From: Hespellia sp.
Lineage (GTDB): Bacteria > Bacillota > Clostridia > Lachnospirales > Lachnospiraceae
Direction of reading: 5' to 3'
Length of the DNA stretch: 62,488 bases
Assembly (NCBI GenBank): GCA_022790755.1
Contig: JAAVXR010000065.1
Location: 1-62,488 of the forward strand
Part shown: positions 42,519 through 51,076 of the stretch, in pieces
How the letters are laid out: each line of letters begins with the position of its first letter
How positions within the stretch are numbered: the stretch's first letter is position 1
Program-made: the position numbers and the translations under genes
The notes under the pieces: model-generated
Databases searched by the model: none
The model's input: only the letters and a program-made list of their open reading frames with translations
What the model was told of the DNA's origin: nothing

Positions 42519-44051
42519 ATGGCACAAATAAATGTAGATCACTTGACCTTTTCTTACGAGGGTAGTTTCGACCATGTTTTTGAAAATACATCGTTTTCTA
42601 TTGATACAGACTGGAAACTAGGATTTATCGGTCGAAATGGCAAAGGTAAAACAACCCTTCTGAATCTATTGCTGGGAAGATACTCATATACCGGTAACAT
42701 CATTACATCCACCATATTCGACTATTTTCCGTATCTTGTCACACAAGAACAAATGCTTCTGCCGGCGGCAGAATTTCTGGACACACTGAAAGCAACGTGC
42801 GAATTGTGGCGCGTGCAGCGTGAATTGGATCAACTATGTGAGAATTCATATGAAAGCGCAGAGCTTTTATATCGGCCTTTTGGAACGTTAAGCCCCGGAG
42901 AACGCACGAAAGTCCTGCTTTCCGTCTTGTTCTCAGGAGAAAATGATTTTCTCCTGATCGACGAACCGACCAATCATTTAGATCAGGAATCCAGGGAAAG
43001 CGTAAAAAACTATTTATCTTCCAAAAAAGGATTTATTCTGGTATCACATGACCGGGATTTTCTGGATGACTGTATCGACCATATTCTCGTTCTGAATCGG
43101 AAGACGATCGAAGTCCAAAAAGGAAATTTCTCAAGCTGGTGGGAAAATAAACAGCGAAAAGATCAGTTTGCGAAATCTGAAAATGAAAAGCATCTGAAAG
43201 AGATTGGCAAATTGAAACGCGCATCTTCAAGAGCATCTTCCTGGGCCGATCAAAATGAACGCACCAAAATTGGATTTGATCCGGTCAAAGAACCCGACCG
43301 CCCCACAAGAGCACACATTGGAGCAAAGACGAAGAAGATGCAAAGTCGGGTAAAACAGATGCAAAATCGAATCCAACATGAAATCGAAGAAAAAGAGGGG
43401 CTTCTTGTAGATCTGGAACAACCCGTTGATCTGAAAATCATGCCCTTGAGCCATCCCAAAAAAATGCTTGTAAATATTCACGAGTATTCCATGCAATATA
43501 CAGACGCAGATTATCCTATTTTCACAGACCTCTCACTTTCTATCTTTCAGGGCGACCGTATCGCTCTGCACGGTAAAAACGGATGTGGAAAATCCTCACT
43601 TATCAAGATGATTTTACAGAAAGCGGGCAACGCAGATATCCATTTATCAGTTGCAGAATCTGGAACTTGTGAGACGGCATCCGGCTTAATCATCTCTTAT
43701 GTCAATCAGGATACCTCTGCACTGAAAGGCTGTATCTCCAAGTTTTGCACCGACCGCAATCTGGAAGAAAGTCGATTCTGCTCCATACTGCGGCAGCTCG
43801 ATTTCGACCGCGTTCAATTTTCTAAAAATATGGAAGACTATTCGGAAGGACAGAAAAAGAAGGTTCTGATTGCTGCAAGCCTGCTTACACCGGCGCATTT
43901 ATATGTATGGGACGAACCTTTGAATTATATAGACGTTTTTTCCAGAATGCAGATTGAAAATCTGATCTTACAATACCAGCCAACCATGCTGTTTGTGGAG
44001 CATGATGCGCGATTTCGTGAGAAAATTGCAACGGCGACGGTAAAGTTGTGA
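42519..44051 (+). CDS. Lsa-like ABC-F ribosomal protection protein
   Basis: A 510-residue ABC-F ATPase with two nucleotide-binding domains and no membrane part. Walker A sites are GRNGKGKTT (about residues 41-49) and GKNGCGKSS (about 355); Walker B is LIDEPTNHLD and YVWDEPLNYID. A charged helical linker of about 80-100 residues (about 210-300) is the tRNA-contacting interdomain region. Sequence style (DTDWKLGFIGRNGKGKTTLL) is that of Lsa proteins, which protect ribosomes from lincosamides, streptogramins A and pleuromutilins. The ATG at 42519 has AGGAGG. The attenuator supports antibiotic-induced expression; the actual spectrum is unknown. Confidence 0.9.
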   Translation: MAQINVDHLTFSYEGSFDHVFENTSFSIDTDWKLGFIGRNGKGKTTLLNLLLGRYSYTGNIITSTIFDYFPYLVTQEQMLLPAAEFLDTLKATCELWRVQRELDQLCENSYESAELLYRPFGTLSPGERTKVLLSVLFSGENDFLLIDEPTNHLDQESRESVKNYLSSKKGFILVSHDRDFLDDCIDHILVLNRKTIEVQKGNFSSWWENKQRKDQFAKSENEKHLKEIGKLKRASSRASSWADQNERTKIGFDPVKEPDRPTRAHIGAKTKKMQSRVKQMQNRIQHEIEEKEGLLVDLEQPVDLKIMPLSHPKKMLVNIHEYSMQYTDADYPIFTDLSLSIFQGDRIALHGKNGCGKSSLIKMILQKAGNADIHLSVAESGTCETASGLIISYVNQDTSALKGCISKFCTDRNLEESRFCSILRQLDFDRVQFSKNMEDYSEGQKKKVLIAASLLTPAHLYVWDEPLNYIDVFSRMQIENLILQYQPTMLFVEHDARFREKIATATVKL

Positions 44052-44120
44052 GTCTAACGCTATTAGCATTCCCCCATTTCCAAATATGACGCTTGGAACA
44101 TGTGCCCTATAGATAACAAA

Positions 44121-44163
44121 AAAAGATGGACTTATCCCTATCAATAGAATAAGTCCATCTTTT
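44121..44163. terminator. Bidirectional terminator between ABC-F and leuS
   Basis: Perfect 15-bp stem (44121-44135 with 44149-44163), T tracts on both strands, 13-base loop. Confidence 0.92.
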
Positions 44164-44179
44164 CCGTTATCCGCTCTGC

Positions 44180-46612
44180 CTATTTCTGCACAATATTAAT
44201 AATCCGTCCCGGAACATAAATTTCTTTGATAATATTGCCACCAAGTTTATCGCCAAGCGCTTCTTTTCCAGCAGCGATCGCAGTGTCTTTATCGGCGTCT
44301 GCCGCAATCGAGATGACTGCTTTTGTTTTCCCGTTGATCTGCACGGCAATCTCGATTTCATCATCTTTCATGGCGTCCTCATCGTAAGACGGCCATCCCA
44401 CGCAGAATATGGTCTCCGTATGTCCAAGCTGCTCCCACATTTCCTCTGCGAAATGCGGTGCAAACGGAGACAAGAGAACCGCCATCTTCTCCAGTGTCTC
44501 TTTATCAACGCCCCCTTCTTTTTTGGCTATTTCAATCAGCTTGTTATTGTGCTCCATAAATGCGGAGATCACCGTATTCAAGCTGAAATTCTCCAGACGG
44601 GTCGTCACATCGTAAATCAGTTTGTTGCGGACTTTTACCATTTCCTTCGTGGCTTTCACATCCGCTTCTTTGCTGTCCATCAGCAAATTCCAGAGACGTT
44701 TCAGGAAACGATTGACCCCATCAATTCCTCGGTCATCCCATTCGGCATCCAACTCCGGCGGACCTACGAACAATTCATACATCCGCAGGGAATCACAGCC
44801 ATAATCCCGTACCAAATCATCCGGAGATACGACGTTTCCTTTGGATTTACTCATCTTGATTCCATTTTTACCGGTAATCATACCCTGATTAAACAGCTTC
44901 TGGAACGGTTCATCAAAATCTATCACTCCGATATCATTCAAGAACTTTGTGTAGAACCGAGAATACAACAAATGCAATACCGCGTGTTCTACACCACCGA
45001 TATACATGTCTACCGGAAGCATCGCATCCGCTTTCTCTCTGGATACAAGCTCCTTGTCATTATGATTATCCACATACCGAAGGAAATACCAGGAAGATCC
45101 AGCCCATTGTGGCATCGTATTCGTCTCACGCTTAGCCGGACCATTGCAGACCGGACAAGTACAATTCACCCACTCGTCAATCGCTGCCAATGGGGACTCA
45201 CCAGTACCCGTCGGTTCATAAGATTTCACATCTGGAAGCTGCAACGGCAGCTCTTCTTCCGGTACTGGCACATTTCCACACTTCGGACAGTGAATAATCG
45301 GAATCGGCTCACCCCAATAACGCTGACGTGAAAAGACCCAATCACGCAGCTTGTAGTTTACCGTCGCTTTTCCAAATCCCTTTTCCTCAATGATATGCGG
45401 CGCTTCCTTTTTCAAGACTGCGGACTCCATCCCGTTCCACTCTCCAGAATTAATCATAACACCGGAAGCTTCGGTGTAGGCTTCCGTCATATTCTCAATC
45501 TCTTTTCCTTCTTTTGCGATGACCTGAATAATCGGAATATCGAATTTCTTTGCAAACTCAAAATCTCGATCATCATGAGCCGGAACACACATGATCGCTC
45601 CCGTACCATAATCCGCCAACACATAATCGGATAACCAGATCGGTGTTTTCGCTCCGTTAAGAGGATTAATCGCATAACTTCCAGTAAATACACCGGTCTT
45701 CTCTTTGTCCTGCATACGGTCCACATTTGATTTCACAGAAGCTTCATAAATATACTGGTCCACCGCCGCTTTATTCTCCGGAGTGGCAAGTGACGCCGCC
45801 AATTTGTGCTCTGGCGCTAGTACCATGAATGTTGCGCCGTAGAGCGTATCCGGTCTGGTCGTATAAACGGTAATTACATCGTCGCTATTCTCCACCGGGA
45901 AATTCACTTCCGCACCGTAAGACTTCCCAATCCAGTCTGTCTGCATCTTCTTAACCTTCTCTGGCCAGTCCAATTTATCCAAATCATTCAATAACCGTTC
46001 CGCATAAGCCGTAATCTTCAACATCCACTGGCGAAGATTCTTCTTCGTCACTTCCGCACCGCAGCGCTCGCATTTCCCATTTACGACTTCCTCATTTGCC
46101 AGCCCAGTCTTACAGGATGGACACCAGTTGATCGGAAATTCCTTCTCATAAGCAAGTCCTTCCTTAAACATCTTTACAAAGATCCACTGCGTCCATTTAT
46201 AAAATCCGGGGTCTGTCGTATTGACCTCCATATCCCAGTCATAAAGAGCGGCGATCTGATTGATCTGCTCTTTTATCTTGGCCACATTTTCCGCAGTAGA
46301 TTTTGCAGGATGCACGCCCATCTTAATCGCGTAGTTCTCTGCTGGCAGACCAAACGCATCCCACCCCATCGGATGCACAATATAATATCCCTGCTGCAAT
46401 TTATAACGACTCCACACATCTGAAATCACATATCCACGCCAATGCCCCACATGAAGCCCATTTCCAGACGGATAAGGAAACATATCCAGACAATAATATT
46501 TTTGTTTCTGCTTTCCTGTCTTATCTGTTCTTGGATTCACGGGATTTTGCGCCCACTTTTCCATCCATTTTTTCTCGATTGCCTTATGATTATAAACAAT
46601 CTTAGCTGCCAT
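44180..46612 (-). CDS. leuS: Leucyl-tRNA synthetase
   Basis: Class I synthetase of 810 residues. HIGH-type motif GLHVGHWRGY is near residue 48, the CP1 editing domain contains the threonine-rich TTRPDTLYGATF, zinc-type cysteine pairs lie at CPSC/CERC and CPKC/CPVC, and KMSKS is in GIKMSKSKGNV. AGGGAGG precedes the ATG. Size and order are normal for bacterial LeuRS. It is preceded by an unusual leader with a terminator and a degenerate T-box motif. Confidence 0.97.
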   Translation of the reverse strand: MAAKIVYNHKAIEKKWMEKWAQNPVNPRTDKTGKQKQKYYCLDMFPYPSGNGLHVGHWRGYVISDVWSRYKLQQGYYIVHPMGWDAFGLPAENYAIKMGVHPAKSTAENVAKIKEQINQIAALYDWDMEVNTTDPGFYKWTQWIFVKMFKEGLAYEKEFPINWCPSCKTGLANEEVVNGKCERCGAEVTKKNLRQWMLKITAYAERLLNDLDKLDWPEKVKKMQTDWIGKSYGAEVNFPVENSDDVITVYTTRPDTLYGATFMVLAPEHKLAASLATPENKAAVDQYIYEASVKSNVDRMQDKEKTGVFTGSYAINPLNGAKTPIWLSDYVLADYGTGAIMCVPAHDDRDFEFAKKFDIPIIQVIAKEGKEIENMTEAYTEASGVMINSGEWNGMESAVLKKEAPHIIEEKGFGKATVNYKLRDWVFSRQRYWGEPIPIIHCPKCGNVPVPEEELPLQLPDVKSYEPTGTGESPLAAIDEWVNCTCPVCNGPAKRETNTMPQWAGSSWYFLRYVDNHNDKELVSREKADAMLPVDMYIGGVEHAVLHLLYSRFYTKFLNDIGVIDFDEPFQKLFNQGMITGKNGIKMSKSKGNVVSPDDLVRDYGCDSLRMYELFVGPPELDAEWDDRGIDGVNRFLKRLWNLLMDSKEADVKATKEMVKVRNKLIYDVTTRLENFSLNTVISAFMEHNNKLIEIAKKEGGVDKETLEKMAVLLSPFAPHFAEEMWEQLGHTETIFCVGWPSYDEDAMKDDEIEIAVQINGKTKAVISIAADADKDTAIAAGKEALGDKLGGNIIKEIYVPGRIINIVQK

Positions 46613-46636
46613 TTTCTGTTACCTCCCTTTTCTTTC

Positions 46637-46778
46637 AACAAAAATGGAAAAGCCCTTTCATCTCCCGCAAGAGACGAAAAGGCTGTTAGTTTCCGCGGTA
46701 CCCCTCTTCAATATGTCACTGAATATTCTGAGTATAGTTGAATAAGCGGACATATTCCACCCTTTCATCATACCTCAT
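46637..46778 (-). promoter_or_regulatory. leuS leader: degenerate T-box-like attenuator
   Basis: On the minus strand the leader has a short hairpin (AATATGTC with GACATATT), then AGAGGGGTACCGCGG, close to the T-box AGGGTGGTACCGCG but with the tRNA-binding TGG changed to GGG, then a 13-bp terminator stem (GCCTTTTCGTCTC with GAGATGAAAGGGC) and T-rich sequence. There is no room for a normal stem I: only about 75 bases precede the motif. Confidence 0.65.
46658..46753 (-). CDS. Possible 31-residue leuS leader ORF
   Basis: ATG at 46753 follows AAAGGGTGG; the frame runs MSAYSTILRIFSDILKRGTA and ends in VSCGR, through the T-box-like motif and into the terminator's second arm. Translation would disrupt the terminator. 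It has few leucine codons. It may be coincidental. Confidence 0.35.
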   Translation of the reverse strand: MSAYSTILRIFSDILKRGTAETNSLFVSCGR

Positions 46779-46779
46779 T

Positions 46780-46808
46780 ATTATAAAAAGACTGTTCATA
46801 TAAGTCAA
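46780..46808 (-). promoter_or_regulatory. Promoter of leuS
   Basis: TTGACT (46808-46803) and TATAAT (46785-46780) on the minus strand, 17-bp spacer. Confidence 0.85.
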
Positions 46809-46840
46809 GTCCTTTCCATTGAGTAAATCAAAGGTGTCTA

Positions 46841-48496
46841 TTATCTTTGATTGCGAATTCGGAATTTCTTCGTCTGCTCCTCCAACAAATGTACTTGTTC
46901 AAATAGCTCTGTGCTGACTGCCGCAGATTCTTCGCTGCTGGCAGAATTAGTCTGAACAATAGAGGAAATCTGACTGATACCCTCTGTTACCTGTGAAATA
47001 GAGGACGCCTCCTCCTGCATCGCTTCTGTAATCGTTCCAATTGCTTCATTCGACTGTGTTACCAATTCCAGTGTCTTCTTCAACGTCTGAGAAACCTCAC
47101 CGACAATCTGGCTTCCCTTGTCGGTTGCCCGCACTGAATTTTCAATCAATTCTTTCGTCGCCTTCGCTGCCTGATCTGACTTCGCCGCTAAATCACGCAC
47201 TTCATCCGATACCACAGCAAATCCTTTTCCAGCTTCCCCTGCACGCGCGGCTTCGACCGCCGCATTCAGCGCCAGTATATTCGTCTGGAATGCGATATTT
47301 TCAATAGCCGAAATAATATTGCTAATCTCACTGGAAGATTGACTGATATCCTTCATAGCCGCTACCATCTGTTCCATCTGATCACTGCTGATTGTCACCT
47401 GTTCTCCGGTCAGACGAGCATTCTCTCTCGCCTCAGCCGCCACCTCGACATTTTGACTCGCACTCTTGGATAGTTTATCCAAAGTGGCATACAATTCTTC
47501 TACCGCGCTAGCCTGCACAATCGCCCCCTGAGACAGAGATTGCGCACCATTGGACAACTGTTCTGCATTCCCTGAAACCTTACTCTCCGCCTGGAGAATC
47601 TTCTCAATCGTAACAGAAAGTGTGGAAGTAAGTACTCCAAGAGATTCTTCAATGGTCTGAAAGTCTCCAATAAATGTTCTCGAAGTATTGACATCAAAAT
47701 TGCACTGTGACAACTGTTCCATAATACGATTGAGATCTTCCACATAACTGTGAATCAGCTCCATGGATTTTTCCAGGATCTCCGCCAACTCCCCCAATTC
47801 ATTATCTGCCTGATACTCCAGATTCAGATTTAATTGGCCTTCCTGAAGTGGACGGCTCTTATCACTAATCATCAGAATCGGCCGAATCACCTGACGCAGT
47901 ACATATTGTACTAAACTAATCAGGCAAACCAATACCAGCACAAGCCCAAGAGCACACATCAGATGCATCGTTAGAATCATGTGGCGAATCTGTACGGTAG
48001 TACTGTCGTTCAGTTCTGTTCCACGTTCTATCACTTGATCCAATAAACCAACCAACGTAGAAAGGTTTGACTGAATCGTCTGCTGATAATAAGTCTGTGC
48101 CTGCAATGGATCAGTCGCCATCAAGTCCAGAACATAAGTTGCAGACTCGTGCAGCTCCTTATGTAGAGACTCTAATTCACTTCGAAGACCGAGAATCGTC
48201 TCATCATCCGTACCAGCTTCCCCGTAGAGCCACTGCCCCAAAACACACGTTGTAGGATCGGTACTGCCGGTAAACTCAGAACCGGTATACAGAGCATTGC
48301 TGAGATTACCGGACCATTTGTAGTGTGCCGCTTCCGCCATCTGCGCCCTGTTCAATACCGAGTTTGCCTCCGCATTCGCATCCTGTGCTTTCTCAATACG
48401 TAAAAGACTGATCGTTGTAACGCCACTATATACAAGCACGGAAGCAATCGCTGCGATCACCCGGATCCCAACCATTTTTTTAATACTTTTGCGCAT
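46841..48496 (-). CDS. Methyl-accepting chemotaxis protein with external CZB-like domain
   Basis: A 551-residue chemoreceptor. A first membrane helix (about residues 10-32), an outer domain (about 33-180), a second helix (about 181-208), HAMP, and the signalling domain with hairpin tip [20 protein letters not shown]. The outer domain carries H-x-x-W (HYKWSGNL), CVLGQW and LHKELHES, the zinc-binding CZB pattern that is usually cytoplasmic. The ATG at 48496 follows GGAAAGG. No other chemotaxis genes are adjacent. Zinc or oxidant sensing is inferred. Confidence 0.9.
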   Translation of the reverse strand: MRKSIKKMVGIRVIAAIASVLVYSGVTTISLLRIEKAQDANAEANSVLNRAQMAEAAHYKWSGNLSNALYTGSEFTGSTDPTTCVLGQWLYGEAGTDDETILGLRSELESLHKELHESATYVLDLMATDPLQAQTYYQQTIQSNLSTLVGLLDQVIERGTELNDSTTVQIRHMILTMHLMCALGLVLVLVCLISLVQYVLRQVIRPILMISDKSRPLQEGQLNLNLEYQADNELGELAEILEKSMELIHSYVEDLNRIMEQLSQCNFDVNTSRTFIGDFQTIEESLGVLTSTLSVTIEKILQAESKVSGNAEQLSNGAQSLSQGAIVQASAVEELYATLDKLSKSASQNVEVAAEARENARLTGEQVTISSDQMEQMVAAMKDISQSSSEISNIISAIENIAFQTNILALNAAVEAARAGEAGKGFAVVSDEVRDLAAKSDQAAKATKELIENSVRATDKGSQIVGEVSQTLKKTLELVTQSNEAIGTITEAMQEEASSISQVTEGISQISSIVQTNSASSEESAAVSTELFEQVHLLEEQTKKFRIRNQR

Positions 48497-48584
48497 AATA
48501 CACATCCTTTCCTTTTTTAACATATCCAGGCATTCTGTTGGTTCAAAGTATGCCTAATTCCACAAACTTCTGGATTTATTTTTA

Positions 48585-48610
48585 TTATCATACCATAACT
48601 TCTACCTTTA
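48585..48610 (-). promoter_or_regulatory. Possible sigma-28-type promoter of the chemoreceptor gene
   Basis: TAAAGG, 12 bases, then TATGATAA on the minus strand resembles TAAA-N15-GCCGATAA, one base short. Weak, but the gene type fits a motility sigma factor. Confidence 0.3.
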
Positions 48611-48669
48611 TTGATAGCATTTTTTTCAAATTACTATAATATTTTATATCCAATTGCTGGAATTCTAAC

Positions 48670-48698
48670 TTGCTTATTCCAAAAACCGATTGTATAAT
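48670..48698 (+). promoter_or_regulatory. Promoter of the HAD hydrolase gene
   Basis: TTGCTT (48670-48675) and TATAAT (48693-48698), 17-bp spacer. Confidence 0.75.
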
Positions 48699-48743
48699 GT
48701 CTTTGGCACATAGAGACTTATTTTCAAAGCTAGGAGTTACAAC

Positions 48744-49469
48744 ATGATTACATTGTTATTTGATATTGATGATACTTTATATGATATGATGATCCCTTTC
48801 CAAAGTGCCTGTCATGCTGTCCTCGGAACACAATGTGATGCATTTATAGAAGATATGTTTAAAGTATTCTATAGACACAGCAACAGACTTCTGGAGGATA
48901 CTCAAAAGGGACATCTCCCCATCGAGATTATGCGTCAGAAACGAATTCAGTTGGCGGCACAGGAGTTTGGCCTTACACTTTCCGACGAGACGGCATCCTC
49001 ATTCCAGATTTCTTACAAGGAAAACCAGGAGAAAATATTTATCTCTGATACCGTACGGGAGATGTTGGACGATTGCTGTCATCATCACGCTGCTGCCGGC
49101 ATCATTACAAATGGTCCTTCTGGACATCAATGGCAGAAAGCATTATGGTTAGGACTGGACCACTGGTTTCTCCGCGAACAAGTTATCATTTCCGGAGATG
49201 TCGGTGTCGACAAACCACATGTGGATATTTTCCGCCACGTATCAGAAAAACTACAACTATCCGGAAAAGAAGTCTGGTATGTCGGTGATACCTTCGCCAA
49301 TGATATTGTCGGCCCTTCCCAGATCGGTTGGCATACTATCTGGCTGAATCGTCGTCACTATCCGACACCAGAAGTCCCACCATATCCAGATATCACGGTA
49401 AAGGATGAAGAAGAGATGTGTACTGCCATCAAAAATCTGATTCACGAATGCCAACCTAACAAACAATAG
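48744..49469 (+). CDS. HAD family phosphatase (YjjG-like)
   Basis: A 241-residue haloacid dehalogenase-type phosphatase with all motifs: nucleophile DIDDTLYDM at the start, ITNGPSG (motif II), the lysine in DVGVDKPH, and the acidic motif GDTFANDIVGP. The helical cap lies at about residues 15-95. Relatives such as YjjG dephosphorylate nucleotides or small sugar phosphates. TAGGAG precedes the ATG. Single gene. Confidence 0.88.
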   Translation: MITLLFDIDDTLYDMMIPFQSACHAVLGTQCDAFIEDMFKVFYRHSNRLLEDTQKGHLPIEIMRQKRIQLAAQEFGLTLSDETASSFQISYKENQEKIFISDTVREMLDDCCHHHAAAGIITNGPSGHQWQKALWLGLDHWFLREQVIISGDVGVDKPHVDIFRHVSEKLQLSGKEVWYVGDTFANDIVGPSQIGWHTIWLNRRHYPTPEVPPYPDITVKDEEEMCTAIKNLIHECQPNKQ

Positions 49470-49494
49470 ACTAATTTGCCCAACAAATGAAACA

Positions 49495-49524
49495 AGAGCG
49501 TATAGATTGGTTTCTATACGCTCT
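49495..49524. terminator. Hairpin between the HAD and DUF3793 genes
   Basis: Perfect 11-bp arms (49495-49505 and 49514-49524), between convergent genes. There is no long T tract, so efficiency is uncertain. Confidence 0.5.
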
Positions 49525-49583
49525 GATGCTGTGTGCCCATCCCCAATATAACTGAAAGTTGATCATTCCTTTTCTTTTGATTA

Positions 49584-50180
49584 TCAAACGCCTTTTTTCG
49601 CAATTTCTGAGAGGGATCTGCCCACCAGAAATTCATTTACCGCACAAACTTTTGCTCGATCATATGCACGAAAAATCATACTTGCTCGCCCTGGATTCTG
49701 ATATACTTTCCAGTACCCACTCAATATACACTTTTTTCCATTATGACGAATAAATTCCCTTACATCCTCAAGTGGATATCCCAAAAGTGCTCCTATCTCA
49801 TGTGGAAATTCTGTATTTTGCTCCAGAAATTTTTGAATTCTTCCACCAAGACGCGTCAGCACATTCCCACACTCCATTTCATTATAACCATATTCTTTCA
49901 AGAATCGTCTTATCCCTACCTGATTTAGATATTGATGCAAATCATTTTCTCTATAAAAGAACACCAAACAAATCTCCCGATTATCATATAAAACCCGATA
50001 AAGAATATCCGTTTCTGAAAACAATTCCTTTAAATACCTTCGAGACTCTCTGGCAATCTTCAAAACCGCTGCCGCTTTCATTCCTTTTAAGAGCGGCGCA
50101 CACTGAAGAACAATCTGGAATTGTAGTCGAATCTTTTGATTTTCATTTGAACAGTAATACAGAAGTAATTCCGCAGGCAT
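49584..50180 (-). CDS. DUF3793 family protein
   Basis: A 198-residue cytoplasmic protein of a Clostridia-specific family, recognised by the segment FPHEIGALLGYPLEDVREFI followed by GYWKVYQNP. The N-terminal half includes LLYYCSNENQKIRLQFQIVL. Relatives often occur near iron or haem uptake genes, but none are here. The function is unknown. GGAGAAG precedes the ATG. Confidence 0.82.
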   Translation of the reverse strand: MPAELLLYYCSNENQKIRLQFQIVLQCAPLLKGMKAAAVLKIARESRRYLKELFSETDILYRVLYDNREICLVFFYRENDLHQYLNQVGIRRFLKEYGYNEMECGNVLTRLGGRIQKFLEQNTEFPHEIGALLGYPLEDVREFIRHNGKKCILSGYWKVYQNPGRASMIFRAYDRAKVCAVNEFLVGRSLSEIAKKGV

Positions 50181-50286
50181 TTTTTTTCTTCTCCAACTTT
50201 TTATTTTTTGTATTTGATCTTATTGTCTCACCTTTTTATCTTCTTATCCGATATTCTAATTTTTTTATGAAGTACACTTTTTATGG

Positions 50287-50315
50287 TTGTTCCAAATACC
50301 GCTTTAGTGTATAAT
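50287..50315 (+). promoter_or_regulatory. Promoter of the small P-loop gene
   Basis: TTGTTC (50287-50292) and TATAAT (50310-50315), 17-bp spacer. Confidence 0.7.
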
Positions 50316-50413
50316 AAAAGCAAATAGATTGTACTGAGAGCGCCGACAGAATTCTCACAATTATGAAGGAATCAGAGCACTCAGCAAATAACATAATAAA
50401 AGGAGAATTTGCC

Positions 50414-50836
50414 ATGGTAAATGTATTGACAGGCCCAAAGGGCAGCGGAAAAACACAGCAAATGATCGAATTAGCGAATCAGGCAGCAAAAGTATCTAAC
50501 GGAAATGTAGTTCTCATTAAGAAAAGTCATCGCAATACATATAGCGTAGATTTCAGTATCCGAACCATCTGTATGACCGACTATAAGGAAATCGAAACCA
50601 TCGACGCATTTAAAGGATTTTTGTATGGTATGGCAGCCGGCAATCATGATATCGAATCCGTCTTCATTGATAGTGTTCTGAAACAGGCGGACATCTCACT
50701 TTCCAACTTACCTTCATTCCTTAATATATTAAAAAAGATCTCAGAAGAGAATCACATCGACTTCTTTGTCAGCATCGGCGCAAGCAAAGAGGAATTGTCC
50801 GATGTAGATCTTTCAGAGTGCAAACTTCTGAATTAA
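50414..50836 (+). CDS. Small P-loop ATP-binding protein of unknown function
   Basis: A 140-residue protein with an N-terminal Walker A (TGPKGSGKTQQM, about residues 6-17) and a Walker B-like ESVFIDSVLKQA (about 79-90), followed by a short helical region. It is the size of a minimal P-loop domain. AAAAGGAG lies before the ATG at 50414; a longer in-frame start overlaps that site. I do not recognise a named family. Its neighbours give no clue. Confidence 0.7.
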   Translation: MVNVLTGPKGSGKTQQMIELANQAAKVSNGNVVLIKKSHRNTYSVDFSIRTICMTDYKEIETIDAFKGFLYGMAAGNHDIESVFIDSVLKQADISLSNLPSFLNILKKISEENHIDFFVSIGASKEELSDVDLSECKLLN

Positions 50837-50882
50837 TAGTCGTTGGCTAAAAATATAAAGAATAACACACTTTTTACATCAC

Positions 50883-50929
50883 AAAAATGCTGCCTGTATA
50901 GAGAACCCCCTATACAGACAGCATTTTTT
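50883..50929 (+). terminator. Terminator of the small P-loop gene
   Basis: A long stem (50883-50901 with 50910-50929, one bulge) ending in six T. Confidence 0.9.
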
Positions 50930-50941
50930 ACTTTGAAAGTT

Positions 50942-51060
50942 CGCCGCCGAACAGGCGGCATAAATTCAGGGATGCCAAGTGCGCCCTCGCATCTTTCATG
51001 CATGGTGCTGCGCTCCTTTGCGGGCGCATGCAGGTTTAATTTAGAAATCAGGGATCAAAA
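50942..51060. repeat. Dispersed intergenic repeat, family RF2, copy B
   Basis: Shares CGCCGCCGA..AG.CGGCATAA, TTCAG, TGCG.CCTC and CTTTCAT with copy A at 12206. Its end, GGGATCAAAAACACCC (from 51051), resembles the RF1 terminal repeat, which may link the two families. Confidence 0.6.
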
Positions 51061-51076
51061 ACACCCTTTCTATATT

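Noticed and set aside
42308..42565. An 85-codon plus-strand frame in the ABC-F leader
   Set aside because: It lacks a ribosome binding site, runs through the attenuator and out of frame into the ABC-F gene, and its composition does not look protein-like.
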